Below, in pieces: positions 31,860 through 43,286 of a stretch of DNA of 64,000 nt. The notes below the pieces were generated by a model. The model was given only the letters and a program-made list of their open reading frames with translations. It did no database searches and was not told where the DNA came from. A program made the translations under genes and the position numbers. This DNA is from Limnanthes douglasii subsp. nivea (Eukaryota > Streptophyta > Magnoliopsida > Brassicales > Limnanthaceae), in assembly GCA_036936605.1 (NCBI GenBank), contig JAUPFV010000005.1, positions 191,268,958 to 191,332,957 on the forward strand, read 5' to 3'. Position 1 is the stretch's first letter, and each line of letters starts with the position of its first letter.

Positions 31860-33560
31860 ATCAAGATTAAACATAAGTTTGCATCGTCTAAATATTTATT
31901 AAAGTCAATACCGAGCGAGACTTTCTAGTTTTACCTTACAGTTTCCTATTATGCGGTTAATGTCAATTTATGAAGAATTTCAGACCATCTAAGAAATATA
32001 TTATGTGAGTAAACGTGTAATCGATGATAAGACACAATGGAAAAGTTAGCTTTTGCGATATGAAAAATGCGACAATATTTCAAATATGAAATTATTGTTG
32101 TGTGAACATTATTTCTCTTGTATGGTATCTTTCAAAAACTCGATATATCCAAATGGATGACCATATAGTTGGTTTATTTAGTAAAATTAGATATCAGATA
32201 TGCGTCTTTAATAACTATCAAAGCACAAACATTATTTAGATTTCTTTATGAGTTTTATATGTCGAGCATCTCTTATCTACCTGATAGACTAAATATCGAA
32301 TGAGTTGTCAAGGTATATGTTGGATATAACTAGGTTTAAATTAGGAAAATATCATACTTATTTTTCAATCATCAGAGCTCATTCATCAAGCAGTCCAATT
32401 TGTTTTCATAGCTTCAACTAATGATGTTGAATACAAAACAATTATCACAAAAGTTTGACTGTCTAATTTTTACGGTGCAACAAAAGTCAAGTTATGAACT
32501 GGTTTTCAATTATTAATTAGTCACATCCTCTTCCGATCCGAGGGTCAAAATATATAATTTGATTAAGTATTATATGGTTATGAAAACAAGATAGTCTATT
32601 TGAAGAAGTTCATCTTGAGTACTTAATATATAATAGCATATTTTTTACTACTTTCAGTTGTTCGGATGGTTCCTTGTGTATTATTTTACAAAACAAAAAA
32701 CCTTATATTTAGACATTGGATGATTTTATCAGAGGTAAATAGAATGAATCTCATGCAATATACTAACGTTTCGTAATATATATTTACATATAAAGTTTCA
32801 GCTCAAAGCCTCAAGTCACATTCAAAAATATATGTTTTATCTGCGTACATCTTGTATCGATAATGGTTAATTCATCCAATGATTTGATATGTGCGGACCT
32901 GAAAAATATAATTGTGTGTTATAAGAACTCCATATAAAATGTATCACATTTTGGTCACAAACTTTACATAAATCGTTTATGTTGAGATTATATTTTTTTC
33001 TTAAAATTATGCTTGATGCTCAGGTATTGGTTCAATGATATGATACTTACTAGCTATTTGTTAACAGATCACATCGGCCAAAAATATTATTAAAATCTAT
33101 TTGAGAATTCATACTATTTGACTCACATGGTTTGGATCTTCTACACCATGCACTTAAAGTTTCATAAAATTCATAATTTATTAATGTAAAAGTGAATTAT
33201 TTTTCAAAAAATACTAAGACTCAACCATTAGCATGGATGAGAGAAAAGAAAATGATTAAATTCCTTAAGATAATTATTAAATGCATATATAATATGCCTC
33301 GGGTAATCACAACCGATAATTGACTTTAGTTCTCTAATGATGAAATGACTACTTTTTACGAGCGATATGTGGCAACAATATATATATATCAATAAAAGGT
33401 TATGATTACCAACCATACTCTTTTGGATGGAGAAAACCAATACTTTTGAAGATATATTTTTGGCAAACATATATGTCACACCGCACATTGATGCGTAGTT
33501 GGTATGGTTCCAATATATAAAATATTGTTTTCCATATAAAGAACTTGGTCATACATATAA
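31860..33560 (+). pseudogene. Old Ty3/gypsy (Tat-type) RNH-aRNH-integrase remnant, element T6
   Basis: Plus-strand translation across frames gives, in order: near 31,905 an 'ETLFLYLAVS'-like start of RNase H; near 31,990 'EIYYVSKRVIDDKTQWKS'; near 32,130-32,250 'QKLDISKWMT', 'LVKLDIRYASLITIKAQTL'; near 32,395 'VQFVFIASTNDVEYKTIIT', the archaeal-type RNase H 'ASNNEAEYEALI' block; near 33,290-33,375 'MPRVITTDN' and 'FSNDEMTTFYERY', the integrase second-Asp block. The two RNase H domains before integrase assign it to Tat. No frame is intact, and its orientation is opposite to T1-T5. Confidence 0.7.
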
Positions 33561-34570
33561 GTTCTTTACATACAAGAGATATAAAATAAAAAAAAAACTT
33601 GTTCCGAATTAAGAATGATATATATTTATTATAATTGAAATGGTGAAGCGTAATACTTATAACCTATATGATTAGGATTGCCGACCTTATATATAGTGAG
33701 CATTTAAAATTATATTTTTTAATTTTTGTTTATGTAATATATATTTTATACATAGCAAATTGATTATATGTGTATTCTTCATACAATGGTGGTACGTTAA
33801 ATCACATTTATTTCCGATGATCACTTATATATAATTAATGTTGTTTCCGTATTGTTCCCAAATTGATATCAAACGTACTATATATTTAATCTTATTGGGA
33901 ATTTAGAGTATTTGATTCATACATTTATAATTTAAGACACAAACAACTTATATATTTAAATAATATGCATACGCCCCTACTCATAACATGCACATTGTAC
34001 ACATGAGCTAATTTCTTGATGAATGAGGTCCACAAGTTGTTAGCTTTTGCACAAAAATACCTCAAAATAAATCAGATGTGCATTTTTCAAAGGTATACAA
34101 TACGGTTCCTTAATTTTTAATCCAACTAAGTCTTTTAATCATCAAATAAAAAAAGTTTGTAGTATTTTTATATTAGAATTAGTTGAATATATTAATTTTT
34201 TTACTTACGTATCAAATTTTAAGACGTTATGCGAATGGTATATGTTGGATTATTGAAATATGTCATAAATTTGAAACAAGGCTCAAGTCCAATATCAAAA
34301 TAGGTCATCCGTAACTAGTTCGTCTGTCTTCACTATTTCATATGGATTTTTTTAACCTCTTATTCTTTTTAATCGTATGGATTTTAAATGTTATTGTGGT
34401 GTGTGACAAATAGATTGTTTCACATATTCTCATGTGTTGGATGCAATACTTAAGATTTAAGAAAATTTAATGAAATATGATGAACCATTACATTGTACAA
34501 GCTATTATAAGGAACATACATACTTTAACTAATTCGTATAAAATATATACTTATTAAATCTCCTAAAACT

Positions 34571-34580
34571 CCCCCCCCCC
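34571..34580. repeat. C10 homopolymer
   Basis: Ten consecutive C in strongly AT-rich sequence. A second run of 13 C occurs at 49,663-49,675 within the T4 antisense gene. The lengths may be assembly-sensitive. Confidence 0.9.
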
Positions 34581-34829
34581 TAAAAAATAAATATAAAATA
34601 GAGTTGGGAGACCTAATAAGAAACACATTCCATGTAGATGATAAATAACAATATGAAAGTTACAAAGCAGTCGTTATTCAGAAGTTTGTCATAATTGATG
34701 ATCATGCAAATAAGTTATTTACTTTATTAAATATTAACTTATGTAACTTGATATTTTTATTATTAAATTTATTCTTTATGTGTTGTTAAATTTATTTTTA
34801 AAATTAAATTAATTGCGAACTATTGATCA

Positions 34830-35850
34830 CTATCAAAAGTAAATGCAGATTGTAAAGTATTATTTTTAAAATATCTAATTTTATATAGCCTAAATGCAAA
34901 GTGCGGATCACTTTCAAAAGTAATTTCCAAGTTCAAAGTGTTGTTTAAAAATGTCAAAGTGTGGTGGTATCCCGAATACAAAATGTGAATCACTATATAA
35001 TTAAAATGCAAAGTGTGAATTTCAAAGTAAATGTGAAATGCAAAGTGTTGTTTTAAATAATATCTCTCCTAAGTGCGAATCACAATATAAATGAAATATA
35101 TATTATGAATCACTTTCAAATCACATGAAAAGTAAAAATTATTGTTTAAAAATGTACAAGTGTGAAGGTATTCGAGGTATGAAGTGCGAATCACTATATA
35201 AACAAAATGCGAAGTGCCAACTATATCAATTTTTCCAAAAATCACTAATGGCGATAAGGTAATTTACCGTACAATCTAAAATCTTTTTGGTATCAATACA
35301 TTACTACTAATATTTGTGTGAACATTTTTTCGAAAGATATTGAACATAAATGTCCACCTCGTTATACCAATCTATGGGTCATAATTGTCGACTATTTTAC
35401 AATTTTTAATAAAATATCCATCATACTTACAAACCAGTATCCAACGATCAACAATCTTTTATTGTGGGATATTTGGTGGTAAACAGGATAAACACATCTC
35501 ATCTCCTCCCATGTAAAGTCGGTTTTGTCTTGTCCTATTTTGTTTAAACCACTCATGTCATGACTGAAGTTCCATCGTGATTTAATTTTGTCATTATCCA
35601 ATATCACCGTGACTTAATCCCGTTGTGACATAAATGTACCGTGCAAATCACTTTCAAAAACAAATACAAAATGTAAAGTACGAGTCAATATATATACGAT
35701 ATTACTTTCAAAATAAATGTGTTAAAATGAAAAATGTTACTTAAATAACATTAAAATTCAGAAGCATTCGTTATATAAAAGAAATGCAAAATAAGAATCA
35801 CTTGTGAAGTGTTGTTTAAAATATACCAAAATCGAAAAATATCATAAACA
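34830..35850. repeat. Degenerate short repeats ('AAAGTGYGAATCACT' type)
   Basis: Variants of (A)AATGCAAAGTG(C/T)GAATCACT(T/A)T and CAAAGTGTTGTTT(A)AAAAT recur about a dozen times, irregularly spaced, at 34,830-35,220 and again at 35,640-35,840. I know no named family. They look like a decayed tandem array split by about 400 bp of other sequence. Confidence 0.55.
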
Positions 35851-36209
35851 TGACATGGAAAATAGATTAATTTTTTAGTATCAACCCATCAATTATAAAA
35901 GTTTTCAAATTATACAACATTTGTTCGATCATCTATATTTTCACATCAATTATAAAATTTTGCTTTCCACCACCTACATTTATATTATTTACTTATGTCG
36001 CTTCTATACATCTTTAACTTCAACTCCTCTTTCTCACTCTTCCCAAAACAATTCAACCTTCCACTCTGATAGTTGATTACATTTTAGATAATAAAAATTT
36101 GGCATCCATTAATTTTCCATCTTCCACATCCTGAATCGGTCCAACTTTTTCTTTTTCGTTTCCTCAACGTGTTCACAAAATATCTTAATAATGTAATATT
36201 TTAAAAAAA

Positions 36210-36461
36210 CTCCCTCTGTTTCATAATATAAGTTTTTTTAGGAGAAAGTTTTTGTCTCATAATATAAGTCGATCTCATTTTCCAATGGAGCATTCATTAC
36301 ACATATTCCACTTTCCACCAATAAAATAGTTAATCTTCTCCATAAGTTATCAAACTCCACCAATCAAATTTATTTTTTTTCAATTATTTCAAAATCATTA
36401 TTACTTTATTTAATATCTGTAAAAAAATCCTTAAACAACCTATATTATGAAATGGATGGAC
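36210..36461. mobile_element. MITE-like element (~250 bp)
   Basis: Left end CTCCCTCTGTTTCATAATATAAG. The right end, reverse-complemented, is GTCCATCCATTTCATAATATAGG, about 18 of 24 positions alike. A second inner copy (TCTCATAATATAAGTCG) lies near 36,256. The CTCCCTCNGTTTCATAAT terminus is common among plant MITEs. No clear target duplication was found. Confidence 0.6.
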
Positions 36462-36628
36462 TAACATTTAATGTTGAAATATATTTTTATGTAAAATAAA
36501 AGCCACACCCAACTTAAATTACAAAATCAAAATCTATATGCACAATTATGACCTAGCTCAAACATTAAAGGATAAAAACCTAAATAAGGTTTTTTTTTTT
36601 TTTTAAATTTGAAACTGAGGATGATCTG

Positions 36629-36739
36629 ATGGCGCTATCAATTCTGCATCAGTGTTTTACGTCTTGTCGGAGAGAGACAGACGCCGTATGCAGCAGCACC
36701 CTCTACTCCTTCCCAATAGAAGTCCCCTCGATTCTTTAA
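36629..36739 (+). other. Small non-repeat open frame of unknown origin (36 codons)
   Basis: Starts MALSILHQCFTSCRRET, followed by a Cys/Ser-rich run, in a stretch with higher GC than its surroundings (about 36,620-36,735). It does not resemble any element here. It may be a captured or decayed first exon of a host gene, but no splice site or further exon was identified. Low confidence. Confidence 0.2.
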
Positions 36740-37497
36740 ATTTACCATCTCATTAACAGAGATTCTATTTAATCTTCATATTTAATTTCTTTTGCTACAT
36801 TTTTTAACAAATTTTATTATAGGATGAGATTATACAAATGTGTATATATAGTCCAAAACTGTACATTTTATATAAAAAGCGAATTCACATGATATTATCG
36901 TCACGGACTTTTTTCCTGTTCATCATAGGTTATATTATATAGCTTCTGCTACAAAACTCATTCAATGTTGTTTAAACAATTGAAGAAGTGTAAAATATTC
37001 GATGTTTTACTCACAGCTATTTATAGTGCAGTTCTCTATACATTTTGTCCTGGAAGAGTAATTGCTGTGCGTTGTTTCATGCAAGAACGTCACTAATTTC
37101 ATGGGTACTAGTCCCTCCTACCCCTCTTGCTTTCCAGGGACCCCTTTTGTTTTCCGAATTTTCACATTGTTTTGTGGATGACTGTTTAATTTAAGAATTT
37201 GGTATCTAGGTACTACTCATTCATGCCATTTTGAGTTTTGACCGAGTCTTGCTTCTCTATTGCTAAAATGATTCTAGCATATTAGTAAAATAGTATTATT
37301 TTTATTATTTATTTTTTAAAATGTGGGTATTACATATTTTGACTCCCACTTCAATATTATTATAATATTATTCGTTTCGGATACGAAGGTCCGTGTGGTT
37401 TTGTAATTTGTTCTGCTTTCAAAAAATATTCATATTAATTAAGATATGTTATTGTTTATATATGGTTGACCATTCTCATGTTTAACTTTTATAGAGT
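36740..37497. other. Interval without recognised gene
   Basis: AT-rich. A slightly more GC-rich part at 37,050-37,150 has no recognisable product. Confidence 0.4.
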
Positions 37498-37509
37498 GTT
37501 AGGTTTTTG

Positions 37510-38175
37510 GTCGCACCTAGAAAATCATTCTTTTGAATAAAGTATTATTGTAGTCTCTTCTCAATTGGCTTACATCCGCTCACTAAAGTCAAGCTGTGCC
37601 AGAGGATTCACTACATAAACCATAGAGCTATATATCTGCTCACTCCTACCAAACCATATTACCTTGTTCATTAAGCACCAGCCTGAGGATTCACTACATA
37701 AACCATAGAGCTATATATCTGTTCACTCCTACCAAACCATATTGCCTTGTTCATTATCACTATTACAATCAAGTCACACCACCTGATACACTCCACCCAA
37801 GTCAGACCGCTTGATGAGCCACAATCACTCCAAACTAGATTCTATAGAGTAGATCACTCACACTGAGCATGGCTCATGGTTCATCATATTTCAAATTTGA
37901 AAACTTCACCCACTCAATTTTCTGTATGGGCCTGAAGTTTTGAAACCATTTGTTATGAATCACTATGCAATATATCACAAATGACTCAAACACATAACAA
38001 AATAAATAACATGAAAGAAAATGACGATAGCATACTAATATGAAGATCGAGTTGTTCTTATTTATATACGGAGCCGGAATATGCGGTGATATCATTTGTG
38101 GGATATCATTGATCCTTTCTATGTTTAGCCGATGTAAGATGTAAGACTTTTAATTTCACTTAATATTTTTGTTAG
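37510..38175 (-). mobile_element. Diverged second TRIM copy, left LTR mostly lost
   Basis: Collinear with the TRIM at 26,480-27,301. The LTR end TTGGTCGCACCTA is followed by 'GAATAAAGTA..A.TGTAGTCTC.TCTCAATTG', 'GACCGCTTGATGAGCCA', 'GAGCATGGCTC' and 'GTATGGGCCTGAAGTTTTGAAACCATTTGT', where the primer site is decayed. The right LTR spans about 37,951-38,172 and is strongly diverged. The interior carries a 76-bp tandem duplication absent from the other copy. Confidence 0.7.
37598..37756. repeat. 76-bp tandem duplication inside the second TRIM (period 83)
   Basis: GAGGATTCACTACATAAACC to CCTTGTTCATTA occurs at 37,598-37,673 and 37,681-37,756 with only about three differences. The duplication is thus younger than the decay of the element around it. 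Confidence 0.88.
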
Positions 38176-38179
38176 GTTT

Positions 38180-38861
38180 GAGCGGTGAACTTCTCACTTC
38201 ACATGTTGTTTTAAAATAATACTAATTTTTTTATTTTTTAAATAAAAAATAAAAAATTAATACGTGGAAAACAAATATTTTCTAAAATGACATGTAAAAT
38301 AAAATGTAGACAACATTTGTTTAAAACATCATTAAAATCATATAATATGATCATAGTATTTTTATTATTTAATCAAATTTATTAAACCAAGTGTTGTTTT
38401 ATTAAATTTATTATTCGTCTGAATGTTAGATTTATAGGATTTGAAATCTAAAAAACACGGATCTCTAACCTTGTGATATGGAAAATCTAGAACATGAAAA
38501 AAAATTTACAAATCATGATTTTTTTTGCCGAAAGACTTTAAATGATGAGATGGTTATGGGTCTTCTCACAATATTCAAATTGAAATTTATCTTGGAAGGA
38601 GAAGAAAAATAATATATTGAGGGATATATGATTAGTTTATGATTTTAGAGTAAATAGACAAAAACGGTTGTATGAGAAAATAATAAACATAAGTCTGAAA
38701 ATTAGGTTTAGACTTCTATTTATATTAAGTGAATGAAATACACTTAATTAAATAGAAGTAATGTAATTTACTAAATGTTATATTAAGAATCCGTTAATTT
38801 TATATTTTTAAACAAACTATAAACTAATATATAAAATGATATTGTATGATGTCCTTGCATC
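38180..38861. other. AT-rich interval, no gene recognised
   Basis: Nothing recognisable on either strand. It ends at the left edge of the T3 LTR. Confidence 0.45.
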
Positions 38862-39628
38862 TGTAGGAGATCATAACTTTATTAGGAATCGAAAGCCTAA
38901 TAATTAAAGTGTAAGACTGAATGACCTCCCTCTATATCCATATCCATTTGACTCGTGTTACGAAATAACAAGTTCTACCACAATAAAGCCTTTAATATTT
39001 TAGTCAAGAAAGAGATAAGTCGAAAAAAGATCCATTTATTAACAGATGGGTCCTCCCTATTTATAATTTACAAATTAGTGGGAAGTTACATACGTTCGCT
39101 CTTTAAGCGCCATTAACCAACTAACCTCACTATCCCTATAATTGTAGAACAAATAACTAAAACGGTTTGACTTAAGAGTTAAACGTGTGTTACATTATAT
39201 TGTTTAAGAAACCGCTGAGCCTAATCCACATTTTAGGCCGAGCTGGGCCAGTCTAATGATGCAGAGCTTAAATTCGATAATCACATGCTCAGCTTATCTT
39301 CTTTAAGTCCGTGCTCGACCTTGATCATATGTTCATCGCGTCCCTGATGTAGTTGATTGATTTTTCCCTTAATTCCTTCGAGCTCGCTCTCCCTTTGAGC
39401 TCATCAACGCTGCACTTGTCTTCGAGCTCGATCTTCATTTGAGCTCAATCTGCCTTTGAGCTCACTCTGCCTTTGAGCTTGTCAATGCTGTATTTGTATT
39501 CGAGCTCGCTCCACCTTTGAGCTCGTCAACACTATAGAGCTTGTCTTTTTCTTCATTGCTTGCCCTGATCCAAATTTGTGATCCTCCTACTTGTGCTCGT
39601 ACTTATTTGGAGGAATCCCCCCTTATCA
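38862..39628 (-). mobile_element. T3 3' LTR (about 767 bp)
   Basis: The right edge is set by CCTTATCA|GGGCTCCCCGTAG: on the element's strand a purine tract GGGGAGCCC precedes TGATAAGG, the same layout as T1 and T4. The left edge, TGTAGGAGATCATAAC, is the best TG candidate. Without a second LTR it stays tentative. Confidence 0.55.
39379..39540. repeat. GAGCTC-rich minisatellite in the T3 LTR
   Basis: Imperfect units of the type (T)TCGAGCTCGCTCTNCCTTTGAGCTC, with an alternating TCAACGCTG(C/T)A(C/T)TTGT part, repeat about six times. GAGCTC or GAGCT(C/T) occurs at least nine times in 160 bp. Confidence 0.8.
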
Positions 39629-40187
39629 GGGCTCCCCGTAGTTTACAGGTGTATTAAAAATATTAATAAGCCTATAAATTAAAAGACTAACTAAATTCCT
39701 TATTTATCTGCGTGGTGATTCGATCCGTCTCGCGATTGCTTCTTTCTGACACGTATTGGTGATACAACTGTGACGGTTTCTGACACCACCGTTTCTTGGA
39801 GACACTTTTTTGCGATTTAGCTCTTTGGCACAACTCTCAAACAATTAATGACATCACACGCCTAATTGGAAAAGCGTATAGTCACTCAAACAATTACTGT
39901 ATTCCATTGTTAGAAAAAATCACCAAATTCAAAAATTCTTCGTTTTAACTTTGCTGGAAAACTCTCTTCATCTTCAACCAAGGCACTTGTTATCATCTTC
40001 TTCAACATTATCCGGGTAACTTACCTTTTATCAAATAAACACTTCTCGTTGAACATTTGAGAGAACCCTAGATTTAAGGTTTCGAACTTTTATCAGTAGA
40101 CGTTTTCCCAAAATCAAATCGCTTGCCCTCACCCGCTTTAATCATTCTGATTCATATCCTTACCTAATTACAGTGTGTAGAAAAACC
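39629..40187 (+). other. T3 leader of the antisense gene
   Basis: From the polypurine tract complement to the ATG at 40,188. Unlike T1, T2 and T4, no TATA box is visible about 100 bp upstream of the start. Any promoter must lie elsewhere, possibly in the LTR. Confidence 0.4.
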
Positions 40188-42685
40188 ATGGCACCAAAAA
40201 GGGCAACGAAAACTAAAGTCGACAAAATTATGGAGCCCTTATATGAAGACATCAACGACTTAAAAAACTATTTCTCTCAAATAACCCCTAAGTACAGCAA
40301 TTTAGGCGATGATGGAATTGCCATCCTCAGGGACAGATGTAGTATCCCTGCTGATGTGACTATTAGGGCTCCTAGTATAGGAGAACATCCATATCATACA
40401 CAAGAGATGTAGACCTGCCTTTTTACTAATTTATTTGACTGGAGGCTAAGGTTGTCGCTGCCCGAGCTCATTCGCGATTATTTTAGTGTGCTTGGCATCT
40501 GCCCTACTCAAATGTCTGTGAATGGTTGGAGGTTATTGCTCAGCGTGGTGCTCAGCTCACGCTTACTTAGTACTGAAATATGCTTAGCAGACCTACTATC
40601 TGGTATTGATGTAACCAAATTGGCCAAAACCCCTTTCTTTTACACCCACTTTAAAGGGGTTAAGAGAATTGTTGAACTCCCTTCCTCTGATAAAAACTGG
40701 AAGAACTCTTTTGTGTTTGTGTCGGGTAACTGGGAACATAACACCCCCACCTTAAACCTTCATCTAGAAATAAAATGGAAGAAAAATTGTAAGTACTGTT
40801 AGCTTGCAGAAGATTAAAATTTGCACGACCTCTTGTATAATATTGTATCCATCATTCTTTCAGGTAAAATGTCTAATCAGAGCTGGTGGAAAGAAAGAAG
40901 ACTATTGAACTACGTAAACCCTTTGATCAGAGTCAGTAGCTTAGCTTTTGAAGCTTGGCAATAAGATCTTAAGAGATTGTTCACACGGTACAATTACTTG
41001 AAATCGAAGTTGTGGTCGATTCCAGAGCTCAGAATCACAGATGAAGGAGAAGTAAGAATGGCAGACGGTTCACAAGCTACTATGGATCGCATCAGATCAC
41101 TTATAGAGAAAAAACTCCGAAAGAAGAACAATGTCGGCATCTGGCTAGCAGTACCTCAAGTCACCCAAAAAGTTGGTGAAGCTGGGGATTCATCTTCTGC
41201 TTTTGTGCTCTCTTGCGAACAAGGGAATGATGCCACGAAAAACAAAGGAAAGACTGTCGAGAAAACTGAAAAAGAAGCACTAAAGTTGCCTGAAGCTTCT
41301 CAACCCAACAAGGTCTAAACAGAAGAGAGGAGGATGACAGTGAGACCCTTTATGGTGCACTTGATACACGGAGGAACAAAAGGCAAAAGGTGATTGTAGA
41401 CACTGTTCCCTTAAGCACGAGGAGACTACAACTTAGAGATGAAGAAGATGATGGTGCTGAAGCTACTTCTGGAGAAAGAGCACATCCTCCCAACCCAACA
41501 ACACAAGTTGTCGAGGAACAAAATCATAATGCTGCTGAGGAGGTAATCGATCTAGTGAACGACAGAGCAGAAAATGAGGATGGTGCTCAGAAAAAGCAGA
41601 CTGCACCCTCAGCTCGCACAGAGAAAACAAAGCAATTGTGCTGAGTTCTTCCGTGGAACATCGAGCACCCTCAGTAGAAGCTATTGAGAAGAACAAAGAA
41701 TGCGACAAATGAGCCGAGTCCAGCCAGCAGAGGGCAGTTGTAGAGGAGCGTCCAAAGGTCAACATTCCTCGTCCCTCCTCTTACATGTTCGAACAACTTT
41801 GCAAGATCCCTGATTTTTTGTACTATGACAAAGTTTCGATTCCGTATATCTTGCAAAGGCAAGTAGAGTTGTCGATCGAGGTAAGAACCCGAAGATCTAA
41901 ACATGTTGAGTTAAAAATTTAAGGATTAAATTTAACTTTCTTGTTTATATACAGCTATACCATAACTCTTTTGTGTTGGGTTATCGCAATATGTCCTTGC
42001 TGAAGTGACTAATATGGAGAAATGGAAAGCAGAATGCATGGTTTTTTGCTCAGCTAAACACAGCACTGTTGAGGTTCTTCTCTTAAGGCATGCTTATACC
42101 TCGGCCAAAAACTTCAAGCATGAGGCCATTGAAGCAAAAACCAAACTGGAGAAAGTAGTTGCCTCCCTGTAAGAGACAGTGAAATGCAGCGACCAGAGGC
42201 TTGCGACTATATATGAGAGCCACAAGTTGGTGCTGAACCAAAACGAAAATCTATTAAAGAGAAATGACGAACTGCACGCGCAAAATGCAAACTTGTTAGA
42301 CAAGAGCATCAATCAGGCAAAAAATATGGAGGAACAGGCGGACCGAATTACAGCTTTAACTACTGAAGTGAGTAAATTGAGCAAACAAGTAGAGGAGGAA
42401 CGTGCACAGCTCGAACGAGAGCAGAAACAGTGGCATGTAATATTAGATGCAGCTGCTGAAGAAAGGGAAATGCAGGTGTTTACCGTTGCCACATACATGA
42501 TATCTAAGGAAAACAAGAATGCTATTACATAGCTAATAGCCTTGAATCCTGGCATGAACTGAGATCCTTTTCTCATCTGGTCGAATCTTCTGCACCGAGC
42601 TCGAACTTAGCCCCTCAGGCGAACACAGAAGCTAACACTTCTGTCGATCCTTCCAATTTATTACCACCCAACAGTGCTAAGTAAT
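40188..42685 (+). pseudogene. T3 antisense gene (gypsy-type transposon domain + coiled coil)
   Basis: Starts MAPKRATKTKVDKIMEPLYE. One frame runs to exon 1 end at 40,788 with a single stop (TAG near 40,410). It gives 'FDWRLRLSLPELIRDYFSVL', 'GICPTQMSVNGWRLLLSVVL' and 'KNWKNSFVFVSGNWEH', the gypsy-type transposon domain. After the intron the frame continues from 40,864 ('MSNQSWWKERR', one TAA, then 'RYNYLKSKLWSIPELRITD') to 41,318. A frameshift follows, then an acidic region (41,390-41,644) and, after another shift, a coiled coil (about 42,010-42,530, 'SKLSKQVEEERAQLEREQKQ'). A second donor-like AG|GTAAGA at 41,881 with AG at 41,954 may be a further intron, but the frame does not close cleanly. 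Function unknown. Confidence 0.78.
40789..40863 (+). other. Predicted intron of the T3 antisense gene (75 nt, phase 1)
   Basis: Donor AATT|GTAAGTAC (perfect GTAAGT) and acceptor TTCTTTCAG|GTAAAATG. Exon 1 ends one base into a codon after Trp-Lys-Lys-Asn, the same place as T1, T2 and T4. Splicing joins the frame of 40,452 to that of 40,977 exactly. Confidence 0.8.
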
Positions 42686-42877
42686 TGACATTTGCTTTTG
42701 TTTATTGTTTTAAAGTTAAAACTCCTCATACTGCTTGCAACATTTGGGTTTATTTAATTAAAATGTATTTAATTGATGTATGCTTTACCTTCTATGAGTT
42801 AGTTGTTACTATAAGCGTTTGTTGTCAAATGTGGAATATGTGTTTGTTGAGCTTTCTGGAGTTCTTTACAACCCCGA

Positions 42878-43135
42878 GCTCAGTATGGCTCATTGCGTAG
42901 CTTAGACAACTTGTGCCATAATAGAATTTTCACGGCGAGGTCTCATGGACCCTATTGGGTAGTCTGCTCAGACTTGGTCTTTGACTAGTTCACTAATATA
43001 CCCAGTACAAAGTGTAGGCACAATATGACCGTTACGTAGCCCGTAGGCGTGGCCAATCAGCCTATTCGTGTTTATAGACACTTAGTCTGGGCTCAGTGTG
43101 GTCCGTTGCGTAGCCAAATATGGCGTGGTCATTGA
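42878..43135. repeat. Imperfect repeats in the T3 convergent spacer
   Basis: Three related blocks, 'GCTCAGTATGGCTCATTGCGTAGC' (42,878), 'CAATATGACCGTTACGTAGCC' (43,021) and 'GCTCAGTGTGGTCCGTTGCGTAGCC' (43,091), are spaced 143 and 70 bp apart (second spacing about half the first). They lie between the antisense gene and the integrase end, as in T2. Confidence 0.6.
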
Positions 43136-43286
43136 CCCATTCACTGGTTATAAGAATAAAACTCGCACAAACACACATTGGCGAAAGCATAACTTATATT
43201 GGAAAAATTCAAAGAGTTGTTCTTAGATGCCTCATTAAAAAACCTCCCTGCGCCATCAGAGAGGAAAAAAAGTGCATCATTACATC

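Noticed and set aside
34570..35850. CRISPR-like array of spaced repeats
   Set aside because: Repeats are degenerate and irregularly spaced, and the sequence is plant nuclear DNA; a CRISPR array is not plausible.
41881..41954. Second intron in the T3 antisense gene (donor AG|GTAAGA, acceptor TACAG)
   Set aside because: The splice sites look good, but the phase does not connect to the downstream coiled-coil frame without an extra shift, and T2 reads through the equivalent region. Kept only as a remark.
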